Below are positions 39,764 to 47,639 of a stretch of DNA of 58,813 bases, one piece after another. Within the stretch, counting starts at the first letter, position 1, and each line of letters opens with the position of its first letter. The DNA is from Nanobdellota archaeon (lineage in GTDB: Archaea; Nanobdellota; Nanobdellia; Pacearchaeales; GW2011-AR1). The DNA is taken from the NCBI GenBank assembly GCA_013329055.1, contig DUKY01000009.1:1-58813 (forward strand), given 5' to 3'. Both the position numbers and the translations under genes were made by a program. A model generated the notes under the pieces. It did not search any database and was not told the origin of the DNA. It saw only the letters and a program-made list of their open reading frames with translations.

Positions 39764-40681
39764 ATGGTTATTTATTCAATTGGTCATAAGAATCCTGATA
39801 CTGATTCAGTTTGCGGTGCTATTGCTATTGCAGATTTAGAAAATCAATTAGGAAACGAGACTATTCCTTGTATGCAGGGAGAATTAAATCCTGAGACAAA
39901 ATTTGTTTTAAAAAAGTTTAATGTTTCAGTTCCAAAGATTTTAACTGATGGTGAAGGTAAAAAATTGATTTTGGTTGATCATACTGAAGTTTCTCAAACA
40001 GTTAATAATCTTGGAAAGGCTGAAATTGTCGGTATTATTGATCATCATAAATTGGGTGATATTACGACTTCTACTCCTTTAGAGGCTTTAATCAGACCTT
40101 TAGGTTCAACTTGTACGATTATTAAACAATTATATAATTTTTATGATAAGGTTATTCCTAAAGAAATTGCCGGGATAATGCTTTGTGCAATTTTAAGTGA
40201 TACTGTTATTTTTAAGTCTGTGACTACGACTTTAGAAGATAAAAAGGTTGTTGAGGAATTGGCAAAAATTGCAGGTGTTAAGGATATTAAAAAATTAGGG
40301 ATGGAGATGTTTAAAGTTAAGTCTGCAATTGAGGGGACTTCAATTAAGGATTTAGTTTTAAGAGATTACAAAGATTTTGATATGAATGGTCATAAAGTTG
40401 GTATTGGGCAATTAGAATTAATTGATTTAAGTTTAATTGAAAAGATTAAAGATGATTTATATGAAGAAATTAAAAGAATGAAAGGTGAAGGCAGACATAG
40501 CGTTTTTTTATTGTTAACTGATATTATGAAAGAAGGAACAGAAATGTTATATGTTACTGATGATTCTAATATTATTAAAAAAGCATTTAATAAAAAACCT
40601 GAAAAGAAAAGTGTTTGGCTCGATGGTGTTATGAGCCGAAAAAAGCAAGTTGTTCCTCCTTTAGAAAAGGCTTTTAGTTAA
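39764..40681 (+). CDS. ppaC: Manganese-dependent inorganic pyrophosphatase
   Basis: DHH-family enzyme that hydrolyses pyrophosphate to drive biosynthesis. Metal-binding motifs: SIGHKNPDTDSVCGA (residues 5-19), LVDHTEVSQ, GIIDHHKLGD and a later Asp in AILSDTVIFKS. The C-terminal domain has the conserved GRHSVFLLLTDI and SRKKQVVPPLEKAF. 305 aa is standard. The start at ATG 39764 is preceded by the TATA-like TTTATAATTTATT (about 39735), giving a leaderless mRNA. Family II enzymes are common in bacteria and scattered in archaea. Confidence 0.94.
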   Translation: MVIYSIGHKNPDTDSVCGAIAIADLENQLGNETIPCMQGELNPETKFVLKKFNVSVPKILTDGEGKKLILVDHTEVSQTVNNLGKAEIVGIIDHHKLGDITTSTPLEALIRPLGSTCTIIKQLYNFYDKVIPKEIAGIMLCAILSDTVIFKSVTTTLEDKKVVEELAKIAGVKDIKKLGMEMFKVKSAIEGTSIKDLVLRDYKDFDMNGHKVGIGQLELIDLSLIEKIKDDLYEEIKRMKGEGRHSVFLLLTDIMKEGTEMLYVTDDSNIIKKAFNKKPEKKSVWLDGVMSRKKQVVPPLEKAFS

Positions 40682-40740
40682 AACTTTTATACGAATCTAT
40701 TCTGTAATTTCTTAATATAATCTGTTTGTATTATTCACTT

Positions 40741-41373
40741 ATGGATGTTTTTGAAAACAGAATTGATGCCGGAAATCAATTAGCTGAAAAATTAATTAAG
40801 TATAAAGATAAAAAAGATACAATTATTCTTGGGATTCCCCGTGGGGGTGTAGAGGTTGCTTTTGTAATCTCTCAAAAGTTAAATTTGCCTTTAAGTGTGA
40901 TTATAATTAAAAAAATTGGTGCTCCGAATAATCCTGAATTTGCGATTGGTGCTGTCAGCACTAAAACATTTCATTTGAATAATCAATTAACTAAAGAATT
41001 TAATATTGGCAAGGAATTTCTGAATAAAGAAATTAATTTAAAACAAAAAGAAGCAAAAGAAAGGCAAGATTTTTTATTGGGGGATAAAAAATTATCGTCT
41101 TTAAAAAATAAAAATGTGATATTGGTTGATGATGGAATTGCAACCGGAGAAACAATTAATCTTGCAATTAATATAATAAAAAAGGAAATGCCTAGTAAAA
41201 TTATCGTTGCTGTTCCTGTTGCTGATATAAATATTTTACCACAAATTAATGCAGATGAAATTATTTGTATCCTTAAACCAAATTATCTTGGTTCAATTAG
41301 TGAATTTTATCAGGAGTTTTTACCTGTTGAAGATTCAGAAGTTAAAACTTTATTAAAAAATGCAAGAAGTTAA
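40741..41373 (+). CDS. Phosphoribosyltransferase-fold protein
   Basis: PRTase fold with the PRPP loop VILVDDGIATGETINL (near 126-141) and an N-terminal FENRIDAGNQLAEKLIKY plus ILGIPRGGVEVAFVI. I recall this family fused to or next to an alpha/beta hydrolase in many bacteria; here the hydrolase follows with a 14-base overlap, which agrees. 210 aa from the ATG at 40741; an earlier ATG at 40726 is less likely. The base it acts on is unknown. Confidence 0.8.
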   Translation: MDVFENRIDAGNQLAEKLIKYKDKKDTIILGIPRGGVEVAFVISQKLNLPLSVIIIKKIGAPNNPEFAIGAVSTKTFHLNNQLTKEFNIGKEFLNKEINLKQKEAKERQDFLLGDKKLSSLKNKNVILVDDGIATGETINLAINIIKKEMPSKIIVAVPVADINILPQINADEIICILKPNYLGSISEFYQEFLPVEDSEVKTLLKNARS

Positions 41374-41989
41374 AATTAAAATTGAAAATATTGAATTAAA
41401 TGGTCTTTTGGTAGTTCCAAAAGATGCAAAAGCAATTATTTTATTTGTTCATGGAAGCGGAAGTAGCAGGTTTAGTTCAAGAAATCAATTTGTTTCGAAG
41501 ATTTTGAATAAAAATGGTTTTGCGACTCTTTTAATTGATTTATTAACATTAGATGAAGAAGCTATTGATGACAAAACCAGTGAATTGAGATTTGATATTG
41601 AATTTTTAGCAAGGAGATTAATCGGCATAACTAATTGGTTAAAATTAAATTATAATTATTTGAAAATTGGATATTTTGGTGCAAGTACCGGAGCAGCAGC
41701 TGCATTAATTGCTTCTTCACAAAATAAAGTCCCTTTTGCAATTGTTTCTCGTGGGGGTCGTCCTGATTTGGCTTTAAATTTTTTGAAAAATGTAGTATCT
41801 CCTACTTTACTAATTGTTGGTGGAAATGATTTTGAAGTAATTGAGATGAATAAAAAGGCTTTTGCAAAATTAAAAACAAAAAAGAAATTAGAAATTGTTT
41901 CTGGTGCTTCTCATTTATTTGAGGAAGAAGGAGCTTTAGAAAAAGTTTCATCTCTTGCAATAAATTGGTTTAAGGGTAATTTAAAATGA
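41360..41989 (+). CDS. Alpha/beta hydrolase (dienelactone hydrolase-like)
   Basis: Serine hydrolase fold: FVHGSGSSRFSSRNQF (oxyanion region, near 29-44), nucleophile elbow GYFGASTGAAAAL with Ser near 113, GGNDFEVI with the acid and GASHLFEE with the catalytic His. 209 aa. It overlaps the PRTase gene by 14 bases and the PRPP synthase by four (ATGA), so the three are translated together. The ester substrate is unknown. Confidence 0.82.
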   Translation: MQEVKIKIENIELNGLLVVPKDAKAIILFVHGSGSSRFSSRNQFVSKILNKNGFATLLIDLLTLDEEAIDDKTSELRFDIEFLARRLIGITNWLKLNYNYLKIGYFGASTGAAAALIASSQNKVPFAIVSRGGRPDLALNFLKNVVSPTLLIVGGNDFEVIEMNKKAFAKLKTKKKLEIVSGASHLFEEEGALEKVSSLAINWFKGNLK

Positions 41990-42798
41990 AATATTTATTA
42001 ACTGAATCTGTAAAACATTTAAAAATTCCTTTTGTGAAAGTTGAGAAAAAGCTTTTTGCCGAAGGTGAATTATATATTAGGATAAGAGAAAATTTGGAAA
42101 ATAAGCCATTAATTATTATTAGCAATATTACGACTGATAATTTTTTGGAATTTTTATTTACTGTTGATGCTGCAAAACGGGCTAAGGCTAAAATAAAAAA
42201 AATAATTATTCCTTTTATGAGTTATGCAAGACAGGATAGGGTTTATAATTCCGGAGAGTCTGTTTCCGGTGCAGTTATTTGTTCTGTTTTAAAAAATTTA
42301 AAAATTCCTATTAAAATTATTGAAATTCATAATGTTGATTTAATTAAGAATTTTGGTTTTGAAAATTTTAGTTTTCTTTCGATATTATTAAAGGAAATTC
42401 CAAAAAAAGATTATATTGTTGTTTCCCCGGATTTTGGAGGAAAAGGAAGAGCAAAAATTATTGCTGATATTTTGGGTTCTCCTTTAGTGATTATTAAAAA
42501 AACTCGTAAAAATCATATTTTAATGCAACTTAAAGAAAAACTTCCAGATAAAAATATTTTAATTGTGGATGATATGATTAGTACTGGTACAACTTTAATT
42601 AAAGCTTCTAGGTTATTAAAAAAAGCCGGGGCTAAAGAAATTTATTGTATTTCTACTCATGGGCTTTTTGTTGGGGATGCGAAAAAGAATTTGCAAAAAT
42701 CTTTTATTAAAAAGATTTTTGTTTCTAACACTTTAAATGTTCAAGGTTTAAAGCAAATATCTGTGAAAAAAATAGAAGATTTTCTTTTGAGGATTTAA
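41986..42798 (+). CDS. prs: Ribose-phosphate pyrophosphokinase
   Basis: Makes PRPP from ribose 5-phosphate and ATP for nucleotide synthesis. The sequence shows EGELYIRIRENL, IIPFMSYARQDRVYNSGESVSG (ATP-binding flexible region), VSPDFGGKGRAKIIA, the basic KKTRKNH segment and the PRPP site ILIVDDMISTGTTLIKA. 270 aa is a little shorter than most, as in archaeal class members. It ends the PRTase-hydrolase-prs operon and overlaps the stop of a small convergent gene. Confidence 0.92.
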   Translation: MKYLLTESVKHLKIPFVKVEKKLFAEGELYIRIRENLENKPLIIISNITTDNFLEFLFTVDAAKRAKAKIKKIIIPFMSYARQDRVYNSGESVSGAVICSVLKNLKIPIKIIEIHNVDLIKNFGFENFSFLSILLKEIPKKDYIVVSPDFGGKGRAKIIADILGSPLVIIKKTRKNHILMQLKEKLPDKNILIVDDMISTGTTLIKASRLLKKAGAKEIYCISTHGLFVGDAKKNLQKSFIKKIFVSNTLNVQGLKQISVKKIEDFLLRI

Positions 42799-42935
42799 TC
42801 TTTATATTCTTTGTATATAAAATAGAGCGATACAATAATTATTGCTATAGCTAGATAATAATATCTTGTATCAATTATATAACCTGCCATTATTGATAAT
42901 ATTCCTAATGCTAAGAAAAAGAGAGAGTCTTTCAT
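42795..42935 (-). CDS. 46-residue two-segment membrane protein
   Basis: A short open frame with ATG at 42933-42935 and stop at 42795-42797. It encodes 46 aa with two hydrophobic segments (DSLFFLALGILSIMAGYII and YYYLAIAIIIVSLYFIY) joined by DTR and ending in a charged KEYKD. It fills the gap between prs and nrdR and its stop overlaps the prs stop. TTTAATAAATA stands close upstream. The clean two-helix hairpin pattern argues that it is a real gene; function is unknown. Confidence 0.5.
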   Translation of the reverse strand: MKDSLFFLALGILSIMAGYIIDTRYYYLAIAIIIVSLYFIYKEYKD

Positions 42936-43076
42936 TAGTATTTATTAAATCTTAGAACTTCTTAATCTCTATGGAGTTTTTTGGATAAAAATTCCTTCTT
43001 AGGGATAATTTAGTGGTTTGTCCTTTTTTGATAGTTATAAACTTTTAAATAAGATTTTAATAACCTTTTATTTTAT

Positions 43077-43123
43077 CTACAAAGTATGGTGATAACTATC
43101 TATAATCATACTATATCTTGTAG
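43077..43123. promoter_or_regulatory. Inverted repeat before nrdR (possible NrdR operator)
   Basis: CTACAAAGTAT (43077-43087) faces ATACTATATCTTGTAG (43108-43123). ACTATATCTTGT resembles the AT-rich NrdR box as recalled (ACAcwATATwTwGT-like). It lies just before nrdR, so autoregulation of the nrdR-nrdJ pair is plausible. Confidence 0.35.
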
Positions 43124-43135
43124 TCTGATAAAGCT

Positions 43136-43576
43136 ATGGATTGTCCGTATTGTTCAAATAAATTGTTAAAAGTGACTGATAAACGGTCTTCCCCAAAGGG
43201 AATAAGACGAAGAAGAGAATGTTTGAAGTGCAAAAAAAGGTTTACTACATATGAGACAATTGAATCAAGTGATATTTATGTTATAAAGAAAAATAATTCA
43301 AGGGAAAAGTTTGATTGTGAAAAATTAAAAAAAGGGATTAATCGGGCGTTTGAAAAAAGGCCTGTTTCAAAAGAAAAAATTGATGAAATGATAAATTCAA
43401 TAAATAATAAATTAAGAAATAAAGGGCAAAAAGAAATTCCGAGTTCTGCAATCGGTGAATTAGTTATGAAGAGTATTAAAAAATTAGATAATGTTGCGTA
43501 CATTCGATTTGCTTCTGTTTATAAAAATTTTCAGGATGTAAATGATTTCAAAGTTGCTATGGGGGGTTTAAAATAA
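43136..43576 (+). CDS. nrdR: Ribonucleotide reductase regulator NrdR
   Basis: Transcriptional repressor that senses ATP and dATP. The N-terminal zinc ribbon is CPYCSNKLLKVTDKR and CLKCKKRFTTYETIE (two CxxC pairs). The ATP-cone domain follows with KKNNSREKFDCEKLKKGINRAFEKRPVSKEKID and ASVYKNFQDVNDF. 146 aa. It ends one base before the reductase gene with which it is clearly co-transcribed. NrdR is mainly bacterial, so its presence in an archaeal setting suggests acquisition with nrdJ. Confidence 0.95.
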   Translation: MDCPYCSNKLLKVTDKRSSPKGIRRRRECLKCKKRFTTYETIESSDIYVIKKNNSREKFDCEKLKKGINRAFEKRPVSKEKIDEMINSINNKLRNKGQKEIPSSAIGELVMKSIKKLDNVAYIRFASVYKNFQDVNDFKVAMGGLK

Positions 43577-43577
43577 G

Positions 43578-46019
43578 ATGGCAAAATATACCGGGGGATT
43601 AGAGGATTCTCTTGATTTGCCTCCTGCATCTATTACTGTATTGGAATCAAGATATTTAAATAAAGATCCTGAGTTTTTAAAAAAAGATCCTGAAACAAAA
43701 ATTATTGGTGAAACTGCGGAACAAATGTATCGAAGAGTTGCAAAAGATATTGCTGCTGCTGATGGTTTATATTTGGAGGGATTAAAAGATAAAGCCAATC
43801 GGGATACTCCAACTGAAAAACTTTATGAAATTGTTTCAGACGATCCTAGGATAAAGGCAAAAGAAGAGCAATTTTTTGATTTGATGACTCAGGGATATTT
43901 TTTACCGAATTCTCCGACTTTAATGAATGCTGGTAATGGTTTACAGCAATTAGCCGGATGTTTTGTTTTGCCTGTTGAAGATGATATGAGAGGAATTTTT
44001 AATGCAATTAGGGATGGGGCTTTGGTTCATAAAAGTGGTGGTGGGACTGGTTATAGTTTTTCTCGGTTAAGACCTCGAAATAGTGCTGTTGGTTCAACTG
44101 GTAAAGTTGCGTCTGGTCCATTATCTTTTGCAAGTGTTTTTGATGCTGCTACTGAAACAATTAAGCAAGGAGGAAAAAGACGTGGAGCAAATATGGGAAC
44201 TTTAAGGGTGGATCATCCGGATATTTTAGAATTTATTGATGCTAAAAAAAATAGTAACAAATTTAATAATTTTAATTTTTCTGTTGGAGCAACTGACGAA
44301 TTTATGAATGCTGTTAAAGAAGAAAGAAATTATGATTTAATTAATCCTAAAACAAAGGAAGCTGTCGGGCAATTAAATGCAAAAGAAGTCTATAATAGAA
44401 TTATGCAAAATGTTTGGGAAAATGGAGAGCCAGGTGTTTTATTTTTGGATACTGCTAACAAATATAATCCTACTCCTCAATTAGGGGAATATGAAACAAC
44501 TAATCCTTGTGGAGAGCAGTGGCTACTTCCTAATGAGTCTTGTAATTTGGGTGCAATTAATATGGGGAAAATGGTAACTCCAGAAGGAAAATTGGATAAA
44601 GAAACTTTGGAGAAAACTGTTAGAAGTTGTGTTAGATATTTAGATAATGTTATTGATAGATGTGAATATCCTTTAGAAGAAATTACTAAAATGGTTTTAG
44701 GAAATAGAAAAATTGGTTTAGGTATAATGGGTGGACATGATTATTTAATTCAAAGAGGTATTCTTTATGGTAGTCCTGAAGGTCGAGAAGCAGCTAAAGA
44801 GTTTATGAGTTTTATTCATGAAATTTCTCAAGATGAATCTAGAATTTTAGCTGAGGAAAGAGGTGTTTTTTTAAATTGGGAAAAAAGCATTTATGGTCCC
44901 AATGGTAAAAATATAAAATTAAGAAATGCTGCATTAACAACTATTGCTCCTACTGGTACTACTGCGATTATTAATAGGAATGCTTCAAGTGGTTGTGAAC
45001 CTCTGTTTGATTTTGTTTATACTAGAAAAGTAGAAGATACAATTGGTACAAATTTAATTGAGATTAATAATTTATTTAAGAAATGGCTTATTGAAAATCA
45101 TCCGGAAGGAGAAAAGATTATTGAAAGAATTTATGCAAAAGAATTTGTTGATGATAAAGAGATGATGTCTTCAAAATATATCCCTATGTCTGAAGATTTG
45201 AGAAAAAAAATGAAGTTAGATGGTTTTGAAAGGGCTGAGGAAATTTCTGCAAGAGATCATGTTTTGATGCAGGCAACTTTGCAAAAGAATGGTGTGGATA
45301 GTTCTATTAGTAAAACTATTAATGCTCCAAATAGTGCGACTGTAGAAGACCTTGCTAATTTGTATATGTTGGCTTGGGAAGAAGGTTGTAAGGGTGTAAC
45401 AATCTATCGTGATGGCAGTAGGGATAACCAAGTTTTAAATTCTGGTAGTGTAAAAAGTGGATTAGAGAAAAAGGTTAATGGATTTCCTAAGAATAGACCT
45501 TCGAGTTTAGATGCAGATGTTTTTAAGTTTAATAATGGTGAAGAAAAATGGATTGCTTTTGTTGGTTGTTATGAAGGACGACCTTATGAGATTTTTACTG
45601 GTAAGTCAGAGGATGAAGTTTTAGCTGTTCCTAATAGTGTGCAAAAAGGTAGGATTGTAAAGGTTCAAAATGGTAATGGGTCACATTATGATTTCGTTTT
45701 TGAGGACAGAAATGGGTTTGAGTCAAAAGTTGGGGGTATCTCTCATCAATTTAAAAAAGAATATTGGAATTATGCTCGGTTGACTTCTGCATTATTAAGG
45801 GAGGGAGTTCCGATAATTGGTGTTATTAATACTGTTGCAAAACTTGTTGATGATGGGGGGGAAAATATTAATACTTGGAAGGCAGGAGTTAAAAGAATCT
45901 TGAGTAAGTATGTTGAAGATGGAACAGAGGTAAAAGATTTATGTCCTGATTGTGGGACAAAGTTAAGATTTGAAGAGGGGTGTATAGGTTGTTCTTGTGG
46001 TTATTCTAAATGTTCCTAA
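43578..46019 (+). CDS. nrdJ: Ribonucleotide reductase, B12-dependent class II
   Basis: Reduces ribonucleotides to deoxyribonucleotides with adenosylcobalamin. Signatures: SPTLMNAGNGLQQLAGCFVLPVED (first redox Cys), HKSGGGTGYSFSRLRP, NPCGEQWLLPNESCNLGAIN (active-site Cys and Glu), TIAPTGTTAIINRNASSGCEP, and a C-terminal CPDCGTKLRFEEGC plus CGYSKCS zinc-like tail. 813 aa in one piece, no split and no intein seen. It follows nrdR directly; a thioredoxin gene two genes later could be the reductant. Confidence 0.96.
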   Translation: MAKYTGGLEDSLDLPPASITVLESRYLNKDPEFLKKDPETKIIGETAEQMYRRVAKDIAAADGLYLEGLKDKANRDTPTEKLYEIVSDDPRIKAKEEQFFDLMTQGYFLPNSPTLMNAGNGLQQLAGCFVLPVEDDMRGIFNAIRDGALVHKSGGGTGYSFSRLRPRNSAVGSTGKVASGPLSFASVFDAATETIKQGGKRRGANMGTLRVDHPDILEFIDAKKNSNKFNNFNFSVGATDEFMNAVKEERNYDLINPKTKEAVGQLNAKEVYNRIMQNVWENGEPGVLFLDTANKYNPTPQLGEYETTNPCGEQWLLPNESCNLGAINMGKMVTPEGKLDKETLEKTVRSCVRYLDNVIDRCEYPLEEITKMVLGNRKIGLGIMGGHDYLIQRGILYGSPEGREAAKEFMSFIHEISQDESRILAEERGVFLNWEKSIYGPNGKNIKLRNAALTTIAPTGTTAIINRNASSGCEPLFDFVYTRKVEDTIGTNLIEINNLFKKWLIENHPEGEKIIERIYAKEFVDDKEMMSSKYIPMSEDLRKKMKLDGFERAEEISARDHVLMQATLQKNGVDSSISKTINAPNSATVEDLANLYMLAWEEGCKGVTIYRDGSRDNQVLNSGSVKSGLEKKVNGFPKNRPSSLDADVFKFNNGEEKWIAFVGCYEGRPYEIFTGKSEDEVLAVPNSVQKGRIVKVQNGNGSHYDFVFEDRNGFESKVGGISHQFKKEYWNYARLTSALLREGVPIIGVINTVAKLVDDGGENINTWKAGVKRILSKYVEDGTEVKDLCPDCGTKLRFEEGCIGCSCGYSKCS

Positions 46020-46062
46020 AAATTATGATAATAATTTTAAACTTTAATTTATTCTTTAAAAG

Positions 46063-47088
46063 ATGATTATTGGTCTTACTGGTACGCTTTCTGCTGGAAA
46101 GGGAACTGTTTCTGAGTATTTGAAAAATAAAGGGTTTAAGCATTTTTCTGTTCGGGATTTTTTAGTTAAGGAATTAAATAAAAGGGAATTACTTGTTAAT
46201 CGTGATAGTCTGGTTTTTTTGGCAAATCAATTAAGGCAGAAACATTCTCCTAGTTATATTGTTGAGCAATTATATGAACAGGCAAAAATTGCCGGGGGAG
46301 ATTCTATTATTGAAAGTATTCGTAGTCCTGGGGAGGTTGAAAAATTAAAGCTTCAAAAAGATTTTTATCTTTTGTCTGTTGATGCTGATCAAAAATTGAG
46401 GTATCGTCGGTCTATTGAAAGAAATAGTGAAACTGATAATATTAGTTTTGAAGAGTTTGCTGAGAATGAAAAACGGGAAATGTCTTCAGAGGATTTTCAT
46501 AAGCAGAATTTGCATTATTGCATTACTCATTCTGATTTTAAATTGACGAATGATGGTCCTGTTGAGGATTTATATTTGCAGGTTGATGAAATTTTAAATA
46601 ACATTAAGAAAAAGTCTAGGTTAAGTTGGGATGAATATTTTTTAGAGATTGCAAAGGTTGTTAGTAGTCGATCAACTTGTGATAGGGGTAGTAGTGGTTG
46701 TATTATTGTTAAAGACCGACAAATTTTAGCAACGGGTTATAATGGTTCAGCAAAAGGGTTGCCTCATTGTGATGATGTTGGTCATGAAATTAAAACTATA
46801 AAACATAATGATGGTTCTTTTTCGCAACATTGCACTCGGACTATTCATGGTGAGCAAAATGCTATTTGTCAGGCTGCAAAATTCGGTGTTTCATTAGATG
46901 GTGCGACTTTGTACTATTTGATGACTCCTTGTACTGTTTGTGCTAAAATGATTATTAATTGCGGTATTAAACGAGTTGTTTGCGAGGAAAGGTATCATCG
47001 CGGGAAAGAGACTGAAGAATTATTTAAACAAGCAAATGTTGAGTTAAAAATCTTAAAAGATGATGTTGTTAAGTATAGTAATCAATAG
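46063..47088 (+). CDS. Kinase-like P-loop domain fused to dCMP deaminase
   Basis: Two-domain protein of 341 aa. Residues 1-180 form a nucleotide-kinase-like P-loop domain (GLTGTLSAGKGTVSEYL; SIIESIRSPGEVEKL; YRRSIERNSETDN). Residues 190-335 are a zinc-dependent deoxycytidylate deaminase (SSGCIIVKDRQILATGYNG; the HGEQNAI catalytic His-x-Glu; TPCTVCAKMIINCG zinc ligands). It probably supplies dUMP for dTMP next to the reductase. The order kinase-like plus deaminase recalls the anti-phage DcdV/AvcD proteins, so a defence role is possible but less likely here. Confidence 0.85.
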   Translation: MIIGLTGTLSAGKGTVSEYLKNKGFKHFSVRDFLVKELNKRELLVNRDSLVFLANQLRQKHSPSYIVEQLYEQAKIAGGDSIIESIRSPGEVEKLKLQKDFYLLSVDADQKLRYRRSIERNSETDNISFEEFAENEKREMSSEDFHKQNLHYCITHSDFKLTNDGPVEDLYLQVDEILNNIKKKSRLSWDEYFLEIAKVVSSRSTCDRGSSGCIIVKDRQILATGYNGSAKGLPHCDDVGHEIKTIKHNDGSFSQHCTRTIHGEQNAICQAAKFGVSLDGATLYYLMTPCTVCAKMIINCGIKRVVCEERYHRGKETEELFKQANVELKILKDDVVKYSNQ

Positions 47089-47125
47089 CAATAATTTTAT
47101 AAATTAGTTTTCATTGGGATAAATT

Positions 47126-47452
47126 ATGGTCAATAATGACATTGTTCCTGAGTTAACAAAACAGGGATTTGATAAATATATTAAAGAGGGTTTAGTTCTG
47201 GTAGATTTTTTTGCGGAGTGGTGTATGCCTTGTGTTATGATGGGCCCTATTGTTGATGAATTGGCTGAAAAGTTTAAGGGGCGTATAAAGGTTGGGAAGA
47301 TTAACCTAGAAGAAAATTCTGATTTAGCACAGAAATATGATGTTAGTTCAATTCCAAATTTTGTTTTATTCAAAAATGGGGAAGTTGTTGAGCAACTTAT
47401 TGGTGTGCATGAAATTGAAGATTTTGAAGAAATTTTTAAAAAATTCATGTAA
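47126..47452 (+). CDS. trxA: Thioredoxin
   Basis: Disulfide reductant of 108 aa. The active site is FAEWCMPCVMMGPI (WCMPC where most have WCGPC), followed by KVGKINLEENSDLAQKYDVSSIPNFVLF with the cis-Pro and KNGEVVEQLIGVHE. It lies 38 bases behind the deaminase fusion on the same strand and may serve the class II reductase upstream. The Met in the active site should shift its redox potential. Confidence 0.92.
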   Translation: MVNNDIVPELTKQGFDKYIKEGLVLVDFFAEWCMPCVMMGPIVDELAEKFKGRIKVGKINLEENSDLAQKYDVSSIPNFVLFKNGEVVEQLIGVHEIEDFEEIFKKFM

Positions 47453-47523
47453 TTTTTTTCATTTTTTGAAATAATTTTAATAAATAATTTTATAAACTAA
47501 TATTTACATGGATTGATTATAAT

Positions 47524-47597
47524 GGCCCCGTAGCTCAGCCTGGTAGAGCACTTGACTTTTAATCAAGGTGTCGCGGGTTCGAATCCCGTCGAGGTCA
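47524..47597 (+). tRNA. tRNA-Lys (UUU)
   Basis: D-arm and anticodon arm CTTGA/TCAAG with loop CTTTTAA (anticodon TTT at 47558-47560) are regular, as is the T-arm GCGGG/CCCGT with loop TTCGAAT. The acceptor GGCCCCG/CGAGGTC has a G-U pair at 2-71 and a C5-A68 mismatch. The mismatch might be left by integration that swapped the 3' end, or might be fixed by editing. Discriminator A47597; no encoded CCA. Two broken copies of its 3' end follow downstream. Confidence 0.92.
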
Positions 47598-47639
47598 TAT
47601 AACCTATTTGTAAAACAAATAGGTTGATTTGTTGTGATT

